Positions 46,792 through 57,533 of a stretch of DNA of 64,000 nucleotides are shown piece after piece. The DNA lies in contig NZ_JARVZZ010000001.1 in the NCBI RefSeq assembly GCF_029846115.1, positions 4,898,001-4,962,000 on the forward strand, in the 5' to 3' direction. The translations under genes and the position numbers were made by a program. Positions within the stretch are counted from its first letter, which is position 1, and each line of letters begins with the position of its first letter. The notes beneath the pieces were generated by a model that was not told where the DNA came from, did no database searches, and saw nothing but the letters and a program-made list of their open reading frames with translations. Source of the stretch: Serratia marcescens (GTDB lineage Bacteria > Pseudomonadota > Gammaproteobacteria > Enterobacterales > Enterobacteriaceae).

Positions 46792-47643
46792 TTAAGACTG
46801 TTTGCTCATCGCGGCAACTTCAGCAGCGAAGTCGGTTTCGACTTTCTCGATGCCTTCGCCCACTTCGAAGCGAATGAAGTTGGTCACGTCAGCGTTGTGC
46901 TCTTTCAGCACCTGAGCAACAGATTTGCTCGGATCCATAACGAAAGGCTGACCGGTCAGAGACACTTCGCCGGTGAATTTCTTCATGCGGCCTTCAACCA
47001 TTTTCTCTGCGATTTCTTTCGGCTTGCCGGACTGCATGGCGATGTCCAGCTGAACCTGGTACTCTTTTTCTACCACTTCAGCAGACACGTCTTCTGGCTT
47101 CACGAACTCTGGCTTGCTCGCCGCAATGTGCATTGCGATTTGCTTGACCAGCTCGTCGTCAGCGCCTTTAGCCGCAACCAGAACGCCGATACGCGCGCCG
47201 TGCAGGTAGCTGCCCAGCACTTCGCCTTCCAGGGAAGCAACGCGACGAATGTTGATGTTTTCGCCGATTTTTGCCACCAGCGCTACGCGCTCTTCTTCGA
47301 ACTGTGCTTTCAGCACGTCAACGTCAGTGATTTTGCCGGTCATAGCGGCATCCAGCACTTTGTCGGCGAACGCCTGGAAACCGGCGTCTTTCGCTACAAA
47401 GTCAGTCTGGCAGTTAACTTCCAGAATGATGCCGTAGTTGCCTTCGATCTTGGTTTTGATCACGCCGTCAGCAGCTACGTTGCCTGCTTTTTTAGCGGCT
47501 TTGATCGCACCGGACTTACGCATGTTTTCGATTGCCAGTTCGATGTCGCCGTTGGATTCAACCAGCGCCTTCTTGCAATCCATCATGCCAGCGCCGGTAC
47601 GCTCGCGCAGTTCTTTTACCAGGGCAGCGGTAATATCAGCCAT
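46792..47643 (-). CDS. tsf: Translation elongation factor Ts
   Basis: Guanine nucleotide exchange factor for EF-Tu. 283 residues; N-terminal UBA-like domain with [16 protein letters not shown], core with [10 protein letters not shown] (the exchange motif) and C-terminal module. It follows rpsB with an attenuator-like hairpin between. Confidence 0.98.
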   Translation of the reverse strand: MADITAALVKELRERTGAGMMDCKKALVESNGDIELAIENMRKSGAIKAAKKAGNVAADGVIKTKIEGNYGIILEVNCQTDFVAKDAGFQAFADKVLDAAMTGKITDVDVLKAQFEEERVALVAKIGENINIRRVASLEGEVLGSYLHGARIGVLVAAKGADDELVKQIAMHIAASKPEFVKPEDVSAEVVEKEYQVQLDIAMQSGKPKEIAEKMVEGRMKKFTGEVSLTGQPFVMDPSKSVAQVLKEHNADVTNFIRFEVGEGIEKVETDFAAEVAAMSKQS

Positions 47644-47696
47644 TTATTTTTCCTCGGTTATCTCGCGTGGAGACAGTTCTCATTCAGATAAGCAAA

Positions 47697-47716
47697 GGGG
47701 GCCTTTACAGGCCCCC
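47697..47716 (-). terminator. Attenuator-like hairpin between rpsB and tsf
   Basis: GGGGGCC TGTAAA GGCCCCC on the minus strand, followed by TTTGC. The short T run suggests partial termination, which would lower tsf expression relative to rpsB, as in E. coli. Confidence 0.7.
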
Positions 47717-47772
47717 CTAACCAACATATGTCAATACCTGGTTAATAAGGGCTCAGTGACGAGCTTGCCTTA

Positions 47773-48625
<853 letters not shown>

Positions 48626-48843
48626 TGAGTGCAGTTAAAGTATTTTCGGCCAATTCCTGCCAGGTCACAAGAACCAAGTCGCGGATCGCCGGCGCGCTTT
48701 ATACCATAAACCCGCTGCCGACACCAACTTTTGTTGCTTTGCGCCGGGCATCGGGAAATGAAATTTGGCAGCCTCCGGCCGGGCTGATACCATAAGTCAC
48801 TGCTTCTTATTGTCGACGATAACGACACCTGCGGACGAATTTC

Positions 48844-49638
48844 ATGGCAATCTCAATTAAAACACCTGATGACATCCAAAAAATGCGCGTGGCCGGCCGC
48901 CTGGCCGCCGAAGTGCTGGAAATCATCGAGCCGCACGTCAAACCTGGCGTGACCACCGGCGAGCTGGACCGTATCTGTCACGAGTACATCACCAACGAGC
49001 AGCAGGCCATCTCCGCCTGCCTCGGCTACCACGGCTTCCCGAAATCCGTGTGCATCTCGGTGAACGAAGTGGTGTGCCACGGCATCCCGAGCGACGATAA
49101 AACGCTGAAAGACGGCGACATCGTCAATATCGACGTGACCGTGATTAAAGACGGCTTCCACGGCGACACCTCGAAGATGTTCATCGTCGGCAAACCGACC
49201 ATTCTGGGCGAGCGCCTGTGCCGCGTCACTCAGGAAAGCCTGTATCTGGCGCTGAAGATGGTCAAGCCGGGCATCCGCCTGCGCACCCTGGGCAAGGCTA
49301 TCCAGCAATTCGTCGAAGCCGAGAAGTTCTCCGTGGTACGCGAGTACTGCGGCCACGGCATCGGCGAAGTGTTCCACGAAGAACCGCAGGTGCTGCACTA
49401 TGACGCCGACGACGGCGGCGTGGTGCTGCAGGCGGGCATGGCTTTCACCATCGAACCGATGGTCAACGCCGGTGACTACCGCATCCGCACCATGAAAGAC
49501 GGCTGGACGGTAAAAACCAAAGATCGCAGCTTGTCGGCGCAGTATGAGCATACTATTGTGGTCACTGATAACGGCTGCGAGATAATGACGTTGCGCAAGG
49601 ATGACACCATCCCCAACATCATTACGCACGAGATGTAA
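48844..49638 (+). CDS. map: Methionine aminopeptidase, type I
   Basis: Removes the initiator methionine from nascent proteins. 264 residues, pita-bread fold with all five metal ligands at E. coli positions: Asp97, Asp108, His171, Glu204 and Glu235. Its terminator is followed at once by glnD. Confidence 0.98.
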   Translation: MAISIKTPDDIQKMRVAGRLAAEVLEIIEPHVKPGVTTGELDRICHEYITNEQQAISACLGYHGFPKSVCISVNEVVCHGIPSDDKTLKDGDIVNIDVTVIKDGFHGDTSKMFIVGKPTILGERLCRVTQESLYLALKMVKPGIRLRTLGKAIQQFVEAEKFSVVREYCGHGIGEVFHEEPQVLHYDADDGGVVLQAGMAFTIEPMVNAGDYRIRTMKDGWTVKTKDRSLSAQYEHTIVVTDNGCEIMTLRKDDTIPNIITHEM

Positions 49639-49672
49639 GCACCGCGGCGAACGCCGCGTGCAGAATATCACC

Positions 49673-49698
49673 AGGCCGGCTTTTGCCGGCCTTTTTTA
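49673..49698 (+). terminator. Terminator of map
   Basis: AGGCCGGC / GCCGGCCT stem with TTTT loop and six T. A second GC-rich inverted repeat, GCACC GCGGC GAAC GCCGC GTGC, precedes it at 49639-49661. The glnD ATG lies only 14 bases after the T run. Confidence 0.9.
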
Positions 49699-49711
49699 TG
49701 GGCTGCGCACT

Positions 49712-52375
49712 ATGTCTGACAATCTCCTTCAACAGGCGGCCCCGGCCGTGCCGATGCCACCCGTCTCTCCCAGCGCCTACGGCGACGACGAGCTCACCTG
49801 TCCGGAGCTGAAACAGCGGCTGGAGCAGTTCCAGCTGTGGCTGGCAGCGGCGTTCGACGCCGGATCCAGCGCCGAAAGCCTGGTGGCGGCGCGCAGCGAC
49901 TTCATCGATCGCCTGCTGCGCCGGCTGTGGACCTTCTACGGCTTCGAAGATATCCCGGAAACTGCGCTGGTGGCGGTCGGCGGCTATGGCCGCGGCGAAC
50001 TGCACCCGCTGTCGGACATCGACGTTCTGGTGCTCAGCCAGCGCCGGCTGACGGAGCAACAGTCGCAGCGGGTAGGCGAATTCATCACCCTTCTGTGGGA
50101 TCTCAAGCTGGAGGTGGGCCACAGCGTACGCACCCTGGAAGAATGCCTGTTGGAAGGGCTGGCGGATCTGACCGTGGCCACCAACCTGATCGAATCGCGC
50201 ATGATCTGCGGCGACGTCGCGCTGTTTCTGCAGATGCAAAAACATATCTTCAGCGACGGCTTCTGGCCTTCACCGCAGTTTTTCCACGCCAAGATCAACG
50301 AGCAGCAGGAGCGCCACCAGCGCTACCACGGCACCAGCTATAACCTAGAGCCGGATATCAAAAGCAGCCCCGGCGGCCTGCGTGACATCCACACGCTGCT
50401 GTGGGTGGCGCGCCGCCACTTCGGCGCCACCTCGCTGGACGAAATGGTCGGCTTCGGTTTCCTCACCCAGGCCGAGCGCAACGAGCTGAACGAGTGCCAG
50501 AGCTTCCTGTGGCGCATCCGCTTCGCGCTGCACCTGGTGCTGCCGCGTTACGACAACCGCCTGCTGTTTGATCGGCAGCTCAGCGTCGCGCAGCTGCTGC
50601 GCTATGAAGGCGAAGGCAACGAGCCGGTCGAGCGCATGATGAAAGACTTCTACCGCATGACGCGGCGCGTCAGCGAGCTGAACCACATGCTGCTGCAGCT
50701 GTTCGACGAGGCCATCCTGGCGCTGGACGCCACCGAGAAGCCGCGCCCGCTGAACGACGATTTCCAGCTGCGTGGCGATCTGATCGATCTGCGCGACGAA
50801 ACGCTGTTTATCCGCGAGCCGCAAGCCATCATGCGCATGTTCTACCTGATGGTGCGCAACCGCGAAATCAAGGGCATTTACTCCACCACCGTGCGCCAGC
50901 TGCGCCACGCGCGCCGCCATCTGAAACAGCCGCTGTGCACCATTCCGGAAGCGCGCGATCTGTTTATGGCCATCCTGCGCCACCCCGGCGCGGTGTCGCG
51001 CGCGCTGGTGCCGATGCACCGTCACAGCGTGCTGTGGGCCTATATGCCGCAGTGGGGCAAGATCGTCGGGCAGATGCAGTTCGACCTGTTCCACGCCTAT
51101 ACCGTCGATGAACACACCATCCGCGTGCTGCAGAAGCTGGAGAGCTTCGCCGATGCGCAAACCCGGCCGCGCCATCCGCTGTGCGTGGAGCTGTACCCGC
51201 GCCTGCCGCACCCGGAATTATTACTGTTGGCAGCACTGTTCCACGATATCGCCAAAGGGCGCGGCGGCGATCACTCGCTCCTCGGCGCGGAAGACGTGGT
51301 GGAATTCGCCGAACTGCACGGCCTCAACTCGCGAGAAACCCAACTGGTAGCCTGGCTGGTGCGCTGCCACCTGCTGATGTCGGTCACCGCGCAGCGCCGC
51401 GATATCCAGGATCCGACGGTGATTCAGCAGTTCAGCAGCGAAGTGCAGAGCGAAACCCGCCTGCGCTATCTGGTGTGTCTGACGGTGGCGGATATCTGCG
51501 CCACCAACGAAACCCTGTGGAACAGCTGGAAGCAGAGCCTGTTGCGCGAGCTGTATTTCGCCACCGAGAAACAGCTGCGCCGCGGCATGCAGAACAGCCC
51601 CGATCTGCGCGAACGCGTGCGCCACCACCGCCTGCAGGCGCTGGCGCTGCTGCGCATGGACAACATCGACGAAGAGGCGCTGCACCGCATCTGGAGCCGC
51701 TGCCGCGCCGACTATTTCCTGCGCCACTCGCCAAATCAGCTGGCGTGGCACGCCCGCCACCTGCTGGCCCACGATTCCACCCAGCCGCTGGTGCTGGTCA
51801 GCCGCCAGGCGACGCGCGGCGGCACCGAGATCTTCATCTGGAGCCCGGACCGTCCTTATCTGTTCGCCGCCGTCGCCGGGGAAATGGATCGCCGCAATCT
51901 GAGCGTGCACGACGCCCAGATCTTCACCAACCGCGACGGTATGGCGATGGACACCTTTATCGTGCTGGAGCCGGACGGCAGCCCGCTGGCGCAGGATCGC
52001 CACGCGGCGATCCGCCAGGCGCTGCTGCAGGCCATCACCCAGCGGGAGTATCAGCCACCGCGCGTGCGCCGGCCCTCTTCCAAGCTGCGTCACTTCAGCG
52101 TGCCGACCGAGGTCACTTTCCTGCCGACCCATACCGACCGTCGCAGCTACCTGGAGCTGACCGCGCTCGACCAGCCCGGCCTGCTGGCGCGGGTGGGCGA
52201 AGTGTTCGCCGACCTGGGGCTGTCGCTGCACGGCGCGCGCATTTCCACCATCGGCGAGCGGGTCGAGGATTTGTTTATCCTGGCCGACGGCGAGCGGCGC
52301 GCACTCGACCAAGAAACGCGCAGAAAGTTGGAGCTACGGTTGACAGAGGCCCTCACCCCAAACGATAAAATGTGA
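49712..52375 (+). CDS. glnD: Bifunctional uridylyltransferase/uridylyl-removing enzyme
   Basis: Nitrogen sensor that uridylylates PII (GlnB/GlnK) when glutamine is low and deuridylylates it when high. 887 residues: nucleotidyltransferase domain with [19 protein letters not shown] (90-108, catalytic Asp102 and Asp104), HD hydrolase domain around [12 protein letters not shown], and two C-terminal ACT domains ([20 protein letters not shown] is the second). The ATG at 49712 matches the family start but has no clear ribosome-binding site; the frame is open upstream to 49601, across the map terminator. Confidence 0.95.
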   Translation: MSDNLLQQAAPAVPMPPVSPSAYGDDELTCPELKQRLEQFQLWLAAAFDAGSSAESLVAARSDFIDRLLRRLWTFYGFEDIPETALVAVGGYGRGELHPLSDIDVLVLSQRRLTEQQSQRVGEFITLLWDLKLEVGHSVRTLEECLLEGLADLTVATNLIESRMICGDVALFLQMQKHIFSDGFWPSPQFFHAKINEQQERHQRYHGTSYNLEPDIKSSPGGLRDIHTLLWVARRHFGATSLDEMVGFGFLTQAERNELNECQSFLWRIRFALHLVLPRYDNRLLFDRQLSVAQLLRYEGEGNEPVERMMKDFYRMTRRVSELNHMLLQLFDEAILALDATEKPRPLNDDFQLRGDLIDLRDETLFIREPQAIMRMFYLMVRNREIKGIYSTTVRQLRHARRHLKQPLCTIPEARDLFMAILRHPGAVSRALVPMHRHSVLWAYMPQWGKIVGQMQFDLFHAYTVDEHTIRVLQKLESFADAQTRPRHPLCVELYPRLPHPELLLLAALFHDIAKGRGGDHSLLGAEDVVEFAELHGLNSRETQLVAWLVRCHLLMSVTAQRRDIQDPTVIQQFSSEVQSETRLRYLVCLTVADICATNETLWNSWKQSLLRELYFATEKQLRRGMQNSPDLRERVRHHRLQALALLRMDNIDEEALHRIWSRCRADYFLRHSPNQLAWHARHLLAHDSTQPLVLVSRQATRGGTEIFIWSPDRPYLFAAVAGEMDRRNLSVHDAQIFTNRDGMAMDTFIVLEPDGSPLAQDRHAAIRQALLQAITQREYQPPRVRRPSSKLRHFSVPTEVTFLPTHTDRRSYLELTALDQPGLLARVGEVFADLGLSLHGARISTIGERVEDLFILADGERRALDQETRRKLELRLTEALTPNDKM

Positions 52376-52417
52376 TACAAGTAACTTTTTACCGACAACA
52401 TCAGGAAAGAGAACAGC

Positions 52418-53242
52418 ATGCAGCAATTACAGAACGTTATTGAAAGCGCCTTCGAGCGCCGTGCGGACATCACCCCGGCGAACGTAGACACCGTAACGCG
52501 CGAAGCGGTAAACCAGGTGATCGGCCTGCTGGACAGCGGCGCCCTGCGCGTCGCCGAGAAGATCGACGGTCAATGGGTCACCCATCAGTGGCTGAAGAAA
52601 GCCGTGCTGCTCTCTTTCCGCATCAACGACAACAAGGTGATGGACGGCGCGGAAACCCGCTACTACGACAAGGTGCCGATGAAGTTCGCCGACTACGACG
52701 AAGCGCGCTTCCAGAAGGAAGGTTTCCGCGTCGTGCCGCCGGCCACCGTGCGCCAGGGCGCGTTCATCGCTCGCAACACCGTGCTGATGCCGTCTTACGT
52801 TAACATCGGCGCCTACGTCGACGAAGGCACAATGGTCGACACCTGGGCCACCGTCGGTTCTTGCGCTCAGATCGGCAAAAACGTTCACCTGTCCGGCGGC
52901 GTCGGCATCGGCGGCGTGCTGGAGCCGCTGCAGGCCAACCCGACCATCATCGAAGACAACTGCTTCATCGGCGCGCGCTCCGAAGTGGTGGAAGGCGTGA
53001 TCGTGGAAGAAGGCTCGGTGATTTCGATGGGCGTATACCTCGGCCAGAGCACCCGCATCTATGACCGCGAGACCGGCGAAATCCATTACGGCCGCGTACC
53101 GGCGGGTTCGGTGGTGGTTTCCGGCAACCTGCCTTCGAAAGACGGTTCTTACAGCCTGTACTGCGCGGTGATCGTCAAGAAAGTCGACGCCAAAACGCGC
53201 GGTAAAGTCGGCATTAATGAGTTATTGCGTACTATCGACTAA
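52418..53242 (+). CDS. dapD: 2,3,4,5-tetrahydropyridine-2,6-dicarboxylate N-succinyltransferase
   Basis: Succinylase step of the meso-diaminopimelate and lysine pathway. 274 residues as in E. coli; N-terminal helical domain and left-handed beta-helix from about 110 ([20 protein letters not shown]). AAAGAGA ribosome-binding site. Its terminator follows. Lysine made by this pathway is the substrate of the two decarboxylases in the window. Confidence 0.98.
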   Translation: MQQLQNVIESAFERRADITPANVDTVTREAVNQVIGLLDSGALRVAEKIDGQWVTHQWLKKAVLLSFRINDNKVMDGAETRYYDKVPMKFADYDEARFQKEGFRVVPPATVRQGAFIARNTVLMPSYVNIGAYVDEGTMVDTWATVGSCAQIGKNVHLSGGVGIGGVLEPLQANPTIIEDNCFIGARSEVVEGVIVEEGSVISMGVYLGQSTRIYDRETGEIHYGRVPAGSVVVSGNLPSKDGSYSLYCAVIVKKVDAKTRGKVGINELLRTID

Positions 53243-53247
53243 ATTGA

Positions 53248-53277
53248 AATAGCGGGTGATTCACCCGCTATTTTTTT
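53248..53277 (+). terminator. Terminator of dapD
   Basis: Perfect 12-bp inverted repeat AATAGCGGGTGA / TCACCCGCTATT followed by six T. The A-rich left arm allows it to work weakly on the minus strand as well. Confidence 0.93.
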
Positions 53278-53371
53278 GTCTGCGTTTCGCTGGCAGTCAC
53301 AGTCGCAGATCTCGCTTTCCGCCATAATTGCAGTCGTGGAATATAACGATCACATCTAAAGAGGGCGCAGT

Positions 53372-53761
53372 ATGTACGATAACTTGAAGAGTTTGGGCAT
53401 CAATCAACCGGAAGACGTCGATCGCTATAGCCTGCGTCAAGAGGCCAACAACGACATCCTCAAGATCTATTTCCGCAAGGACAAGGGCGAGTTCTTCGCC
53501 AAGAGCGTGAAGTTCAAGTACCCGCGTCAGCGTAAAACCGTGGTGGCGGACAACGCCGGCCAGGGCTACAAGGAAATTCACGAGATCAACCCGAACCTGC
53601 GTTACGTGATCGACGAACTGGATCAGCTTTGCCAGCGCGATCAGGTGGAAGTGGATCTGAAACGTAAAATCCTCGACGACCTGCGCCATCTCGAAGGCGT
53701 GGTGTCGCACAAGATTGCCGAGATCGAAGCCGATCTGGAAAAACTCACCCGCGGCAAGTAA
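53372..53761 (+). CDS. yaeH: DUF3461 family protein, YaeH-like
   Basis: 129 residues, function unknown. The N-terminus [10 protein letters not shown] and the stretches [15 protein letters not shown] and [14 protein letters not shown] identify it as E. coli YaeH. The C-terminal third is predicted coiled coil, with heptads in [27 protein letters not shown] ribosome-binding site. Next to dapD, as in E. coli. Confidence 0.92.
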   Translation: MYDNLKSLGINQPEDVDRYSLRQEANNDILKIYFRKDKGEFFAKSVKFKYPRQRKTVVADNAGQGYKEIHEINPNLRYVIDELDQLCQRDQVEVDLKRKILDDLRHLEGVVSHKIAEIEADLEKLTRGK

Positions 53762-53790
53762 TGCGGATCGGTTGATCCGCATCATCGTCA

Positions 53791-53816
53791 AGGCGCCCTT
53801 TCGCGGCGCCTTTTTA
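53791..53816 (+). terminator. Terminator of yaeH and converging yqcA
   Basis: AGGCGCC / GGCGCCT stem with a seven-base loop and a TTTTT run. A second hairpin, GCGGATC GGTT GATCCGC, lies at 53763-53780. The converging gene yqcA ends at 53819. Confidence 0.88.
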
Positions 53817-53818
53817 CT

Positions 53819-54271
53819 TTACGATTGCAGCAGCGTGCCCCACTGCTCGACCCACGGACAGGCGGCCACTTCCGGCTCCGGCTGTTCCATCGCATCGATC
53901 TCCAGCACTTCGCTAACGCGGGTGGCGCCCTGCTCTTGCAACAGCGCGTCGAACGCGCGCCCGGCGCCGCAGAAGTTGTCATAGCTGCTGTCGCCGAGGG
54001 CGATCAGCCCATAACGCAGCTCCGGCTGGTAGCCGACCTGATCGCGAATGGCGTGGAACAGCGGCGCGATGCTGTCCGGCAGATCGCCCTGCCCGGTGGT
54101 GGAGGTGATCACCAGCGCGTAGTGCTGGCGATAAAACTGCCAGGCCTCCAGCGTGCCCTCTTCGAACAGTTTGACCTCATGGCCCTGCTCGCTGAGGATG
54201 TTTTGCGCTTCTTCCGCCACCAGCAGCGAATTGCCGTAGACCGTTCCCACGAAGATACCAACCTGAGCCAT
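53819..54271 (-). CDS. yqcA: Flavodoxin-like FMN protein
   Basis: 150-residue single-domain flavodoxin: FMN phosphate loop in [26 protein letters not shown] loop and [14 protein letters not shown] loop for the isoalloxazine ring. E. coli YqcA is the same length class and lies next to truC, as here. The redox partner is not known. ATG at 54271 chosen for AAGGGAG nine bases upstream; the longer frame to 54289 is not supported. Confidence 0.92.
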   Translation of the reverse strand: MAQVGIFVGTVYGNSLLVAEEAQNILSEQGHEVKLFEEGTLEAWQFYRQHYALVITSTTGQGDLPDSIAPLFHAIRDQVGYQPELRYGLIALGDSSYDNFCGAGRAFDALLQEQGATRVSEVLEIDAMEQPEPEVAACPWVEQWGTLLQS

Positions 54272-54304
54272 GGCTCCTACTCCCTTCATTACCTTTAAAA
54301 ATTG

Positions 54305-55075
54305 TCAGCTATCCTGACCGTTAGCCGCGCTAAACTCAACCCCGGCAAGTTCAGGGAATAGCCCCGCCCAACCGAACTGCGTCATCACCCCTTGCCAGTC
54401 TTCGCCCCAGCGCGCCGTCACCCGCAGCGGCTCGCCGGTCACCGGGTGCGTCAGCTGCAGATGGCTGGCGTGCAGCATCAGGCGCGGGCAGCCGAAATGC
54501 TGCGCCATACCGCGGTTCTGCCGCAGATCGCCGTGCTTGCTGTCGCCGATGATCGGATGGCGAAGATGCGCCATGTGGCGTCGCAGCTGGTGCTTGCGGC
54601 CGGTTTCCGGCTGCAGCTCCACCAGGCTATACCGCGCGCTGTCGTAGCGGCCGACGGCCACCGGCATCTCTACCTGCGCCAACGGACGGTAGTGCGTCAC
54701 CGCCGGCTGCGGCCCCTTATCGGCATCGGCATGTTTATCGGCGATTTTGTCCAGCTCCGCCGTCAGCGGGTAGTCGAGGGTCGCCCCCTCCCGCACATAA
54801 CCGCGCACCACCGCATGGTAGGTTTTCTGCACCTGATGCTGCTCGAACTGCAGAGACAGCAGGCGCGCCACCTCGCTGGAGAGCGCCATCAGCAGCACGC
54901 CGGACGTCGGGCGATCGAGACGGTGCACGGTAAAGACGTGCTGCCCGAGCTGATCGCGCACCGTTTGCATCATAAAGCGTGTTTCATGACGATCCAGCCA
55001 ACTGCGGTGTACCAACCAGCCCGACGGTTTGTTCACCGCCACCAGGTGTTCATCCTGATACAAAATCTCAATCAC
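54305..55075 (-). CDS. truC: tRNA pseudouridine(65) synthase
   Basis: RluA-family enzyme modifying U65 in the T stem of tRNA-Ile1 and tRNA-Asp. 256 residues with the catalytic motif HRLDRPTSGV (Asp54) and the second motif PETGRKHQLRRHM. It precedes yqcA on the same strand with a 33-base gap. In E. coli it directly follows yqcC; here pbpC and a macroglobulin gene separate them. Confidence 0.96.
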   Translation of the reverse strand: MIEILYQDEHLVAVNKPSGWLVHRSWLDRHETRFMMQTVRDQLGQHVFTVHRLDRPTSGVLLMALSSEVARLLSLQFEQHQVQKTYHAVVRGYVREGATLDYPLTAELDKIADKHADADKGPQPAVTHYRPLAQVEMPVAVGRYDSARYSLVELQPETGRKHQLRRHMAHLRHPIIGDSKHGDLRQNRGMAQHFGCPRLMLHASHLQLTHPVTGEPLRVTARWGEDWQGVMTQFGWAGLFPELAGVEFSAANGQDS

Positions 55076-55135
55076 ATCGCTTTCCCAGGTAAATAGCCGT
55101 TTCGGGCGCGAGTATAACAGGCGTGCGGCTCAGCG

Positions 55136-57484
55136 CTAGTTCACCCATTCGATGGTTACCAGCCGCGTATCGGCGCGGCCGCGATCGTCCACCGCCCGAA
55201 TGCGGTAGCGCCCGTTGTTTATCGGCCGCCAGTCGATCGGCTTTTTGCTGGCGCTGCTGCCGAGATAGATATCGTCGACGAACCAGTACACCGTTTTGCT
55301 GTCGGCGTCCGTCACCGCATTGAAGGCGATTTTGTCCCGTCCCTGCTGCGACTGGCGCAAGGTATAGGTGGTATTTTTCAGCGGCGAAGTGATGCGCGGC
55401 GCGTTGCCGCCGACGGCGATGCCGTTGTCCTTGCAGCGGTTGACCGGCGGCGTGCGCTTAGGCAACCCGGCCTGAGCGAAGACGTTGGCCAGATCGGAAG
55501 GCCAGAACTCAAAGATTTCGGTGCGGGTCTGCGCCGCGTCATACGGTGGGCAAACGACCTCGCCGCTGTGAATATCCAGCACCACCGGCCGATAGACGCT
55601 GTCGACCTTGATCGGCGACTTGCCGGGAATAAACCAGGTCTTGCCCTTCTGTTGGCACCACGGCGTTGGCAGATCGCCGCTGGCGAGGCAAATGTCCACC
55701 CGCCGCAGCCGTTGGGGGAACGGGTGCTTCGGTTCCCGCAGGCCGGGGTAACTGGCGTTGACGCTGTCGATGATGTTGAAGAACAGCGGTGCGGCGGCCT
55801 CGGCGCCGACCAACGCATTGTTGCCGCGCCCGTCGAAATTGCCCTCCCACACCACCAGCACGTAAGGGCCGAAAATCCCGACGCTCCAGGCGTCGCGAAA
55901 GCCCCAGGAGGTGCCAGTCTTCCAGTACACCGGCAGCGATGAAGAACGCTGTGCCAGCGTATCGCCCGGCCGCCGGTGCTGGCGCAGCATATCCAGCGTG
56001 ATGAAACTGGCCTCCTCGCTCAGCAGCCGCACCGGCGTCGATTCGACCTCGTTCAGCTGCATGCGAAGCGGCCGCAGCTCGCCGCGGTTCGCCAGCAGCG
56101 CGTACAGCTTCGCCAATTCCTGCGCCGTCACCTCACCACCGCCCAGCACCAGCGACAGCCCGTAGTGGCTCTCGCTGGCCATATTGGCCACGCCGGTCAG
56201 ACGCAAAAACTGATAAAAGGTCGGCTGGCGTAGCTGCGAGGCGACATACACCGCCGGAATGTTGCGGCTGAAATTCAGCGCATCGGTGGCGGTCACCGGG
56301 CCGAGAAAGCGCCGGTCGAAGTTTTCCGGCGCATAGGCGCCGAACGACGAAGGCACGTCTTTCAGGATGGTCATCGGATGCAGCACGCCCTGCTCCATAC
56401 CCAGCGCGTAGATGAATGGCTTCAGTGTCGATCCCGGCGAACGCTTGGCGTTGGTGCCGTTCACCTGCCCCTGGATTGGACGGTTGTAATAGTCCGCCGA
56501 TCCCACCAGCGCGCGCACCCCCATATCGCGGCTGTCTACCAACAGCACCGCGGCGTTTTGAATGCCGCGGCTGCGGTTGCGGGCGATAAACGCGTTGACC
56601 TGCCGTTCGATCAGCCGCTGCAACCCGGCGTCCAGCGTGGTGTCGACGCGCGTATCGCGCTGCACCAGTTGCTGCGTCTGCTGGCGTAGCTGTTCGATAA
56701 AGTGCGGCGCGATATAGGGTACTTGCTCAGGCTGCCGCAGCGCCAGCGGCAGGCGGAACAGCGTTTGCTGGCTGGCGTCGGTGGGGTAAACCTGCCGCCA
56801 GCGCTGGAACAGACGGTTACGCGCCTGCGTCAACGCAGCGCCTAGCACGCCGGTTTTCGGCTCCAGACGGTAGCTGGGCGACTGCGGCAGCACCGCCAGC
56901 GTCAGCGCCTCCGGCAAGGTCAAATCCTTCGGCGACTTGGCGAAATAGATCAGGCTGGCGGCGCCGATGCTTTCGATGTTGCGGCCATAGGGGGCGTAAT
57001 TCAGATAGGCTTCCAGGATATCGCGCTTGGAGTAACTGAGCTCCAGTTGCACCGCGTGCAGCACCTGCAGCACCTTGCCGCCCGGCGTACGGGTATTGAG
57101 ATGCCAGCGCATGCGCGCCAGCTGCATGCTGATGGTCGACCCGCCCTGCATTTTGCCGCCGGCGACATAGCTGCGCCAGAAGCCGCGCATCAGGCTGACG
57201 GGGTTAAAGCCGGGGTTGTAGTAGAACCAGCGGTCTTCGTGCAGCAGCAGCCCGCGTACCGCCAGCGGTGACACCTGCTCCAGCGGGGTCCACAGCCGGT
57301 AGCGATCGTCGTTGGCCAGGGTGATGCGCAGCAGCGCGCCATGCCTGTCGTAATAGACGGAAGACTGCGGCAGCCCCTGCCACAGGGGCGGATGCGGCCA
57401 CAGCCGAATCGCGGTCAACAGCAGCGCCAGTAAAAACGCCGCCATCAAGCCGTTTTGCAGCACGCGCCCAGTCAGGATCTTCAT
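55136..57484 (-). CDS. pbpC: Penicillin-binding protein 1C
   Basis: Bifunctional class A PBP-like protein, inner-membrane anchored (TM about 10-28). Glycosyltransferase (GT51) domain with catalytic Glu83 in EDRWFYYNPG and GGSTISMQL; transpeptidase domain with SxxK at Ser352-Lys355 (PGSTLKPF), SRN at 406-408 and KTG at 522-524. 782 residues. A C-terminal BiPBP_C-like domain follows. PBP1C of E. coli is thought to have weak transpeptidase activity and to be linked to the alpha-2-macroglobulin YfhM. It begins 49 bases after the macroglobulin stop, in one operon. Confidence 0.95.
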   Translation of the reverse strand: MKILTGRVLQNGLMAAFLLALLLTAIRLWPHPPLWQGLPQSSVYYDRHGALLRITLANDDRYRLWTPLEQVSPLAVRGLLLHEDRWFYYNPGFNPVSLMRGFWRSYVAGGKMQGGSTISMQLARMRWHLNTRTPGGKVLQVLHAVQLELSYSKRDILEAYLNYAPYGRNIESIGAASLIYFAKSPKDLTLPEALTLAVLPQSPSYRLEPKTGVLGAALTQARNRLFQRWRQVYPTDASQQTLFRLPLALRQPEQVPYIAPHFIEQLRQQTQQLVQRDTRVDTTLDAGLQRLIERQVNAFIARNRSRGIQNAAVLLVDSRDMGVRALVGSADYYNRPIQGQVNGTNAKRSPGSTLKPFIYALGMEQGVLHPMTILKDVPSSFGAYAPENFDRRFLGPVTATDALNFSRNIPAVYVASQLRQPTFYQFLRLTGVANMASESHYGLSLVLGGGEVTAQELAKLYALLANRGELRPLRMQLNEVESTPVRLLSEEASFITLDMLRQHRRPGDTLAQRSSSLPVYWKTGTSWGFRDAWSVGIFGPYVLVVWEGNFDGRGNNALVGAEAAAPLFFNIIDSVNASYPGLREPKHPFPQRLRRVDICLASGDLPTPWCQQKGKTWFIPGKSPIKVDSVYRPVVLDIHSGEVVCPPYDAAQTRTEIFEFWPSDLANVFAQAGLPKRTPPVNRCKDNGIAVGGNAPRITSPLKNTTYTLRQSQQGRDKIAFNAVTDADSKTVYWFVDDIYLGSSASKKPIDWRPINNGRYRIRAVDDRGRADTRLVTIEWVN

Positions 57485-57533
57485 ACGTTCTCATCACCCC
57501 GGTGCCAGACGCTGGCCTGGCGCCGGATCCGGC

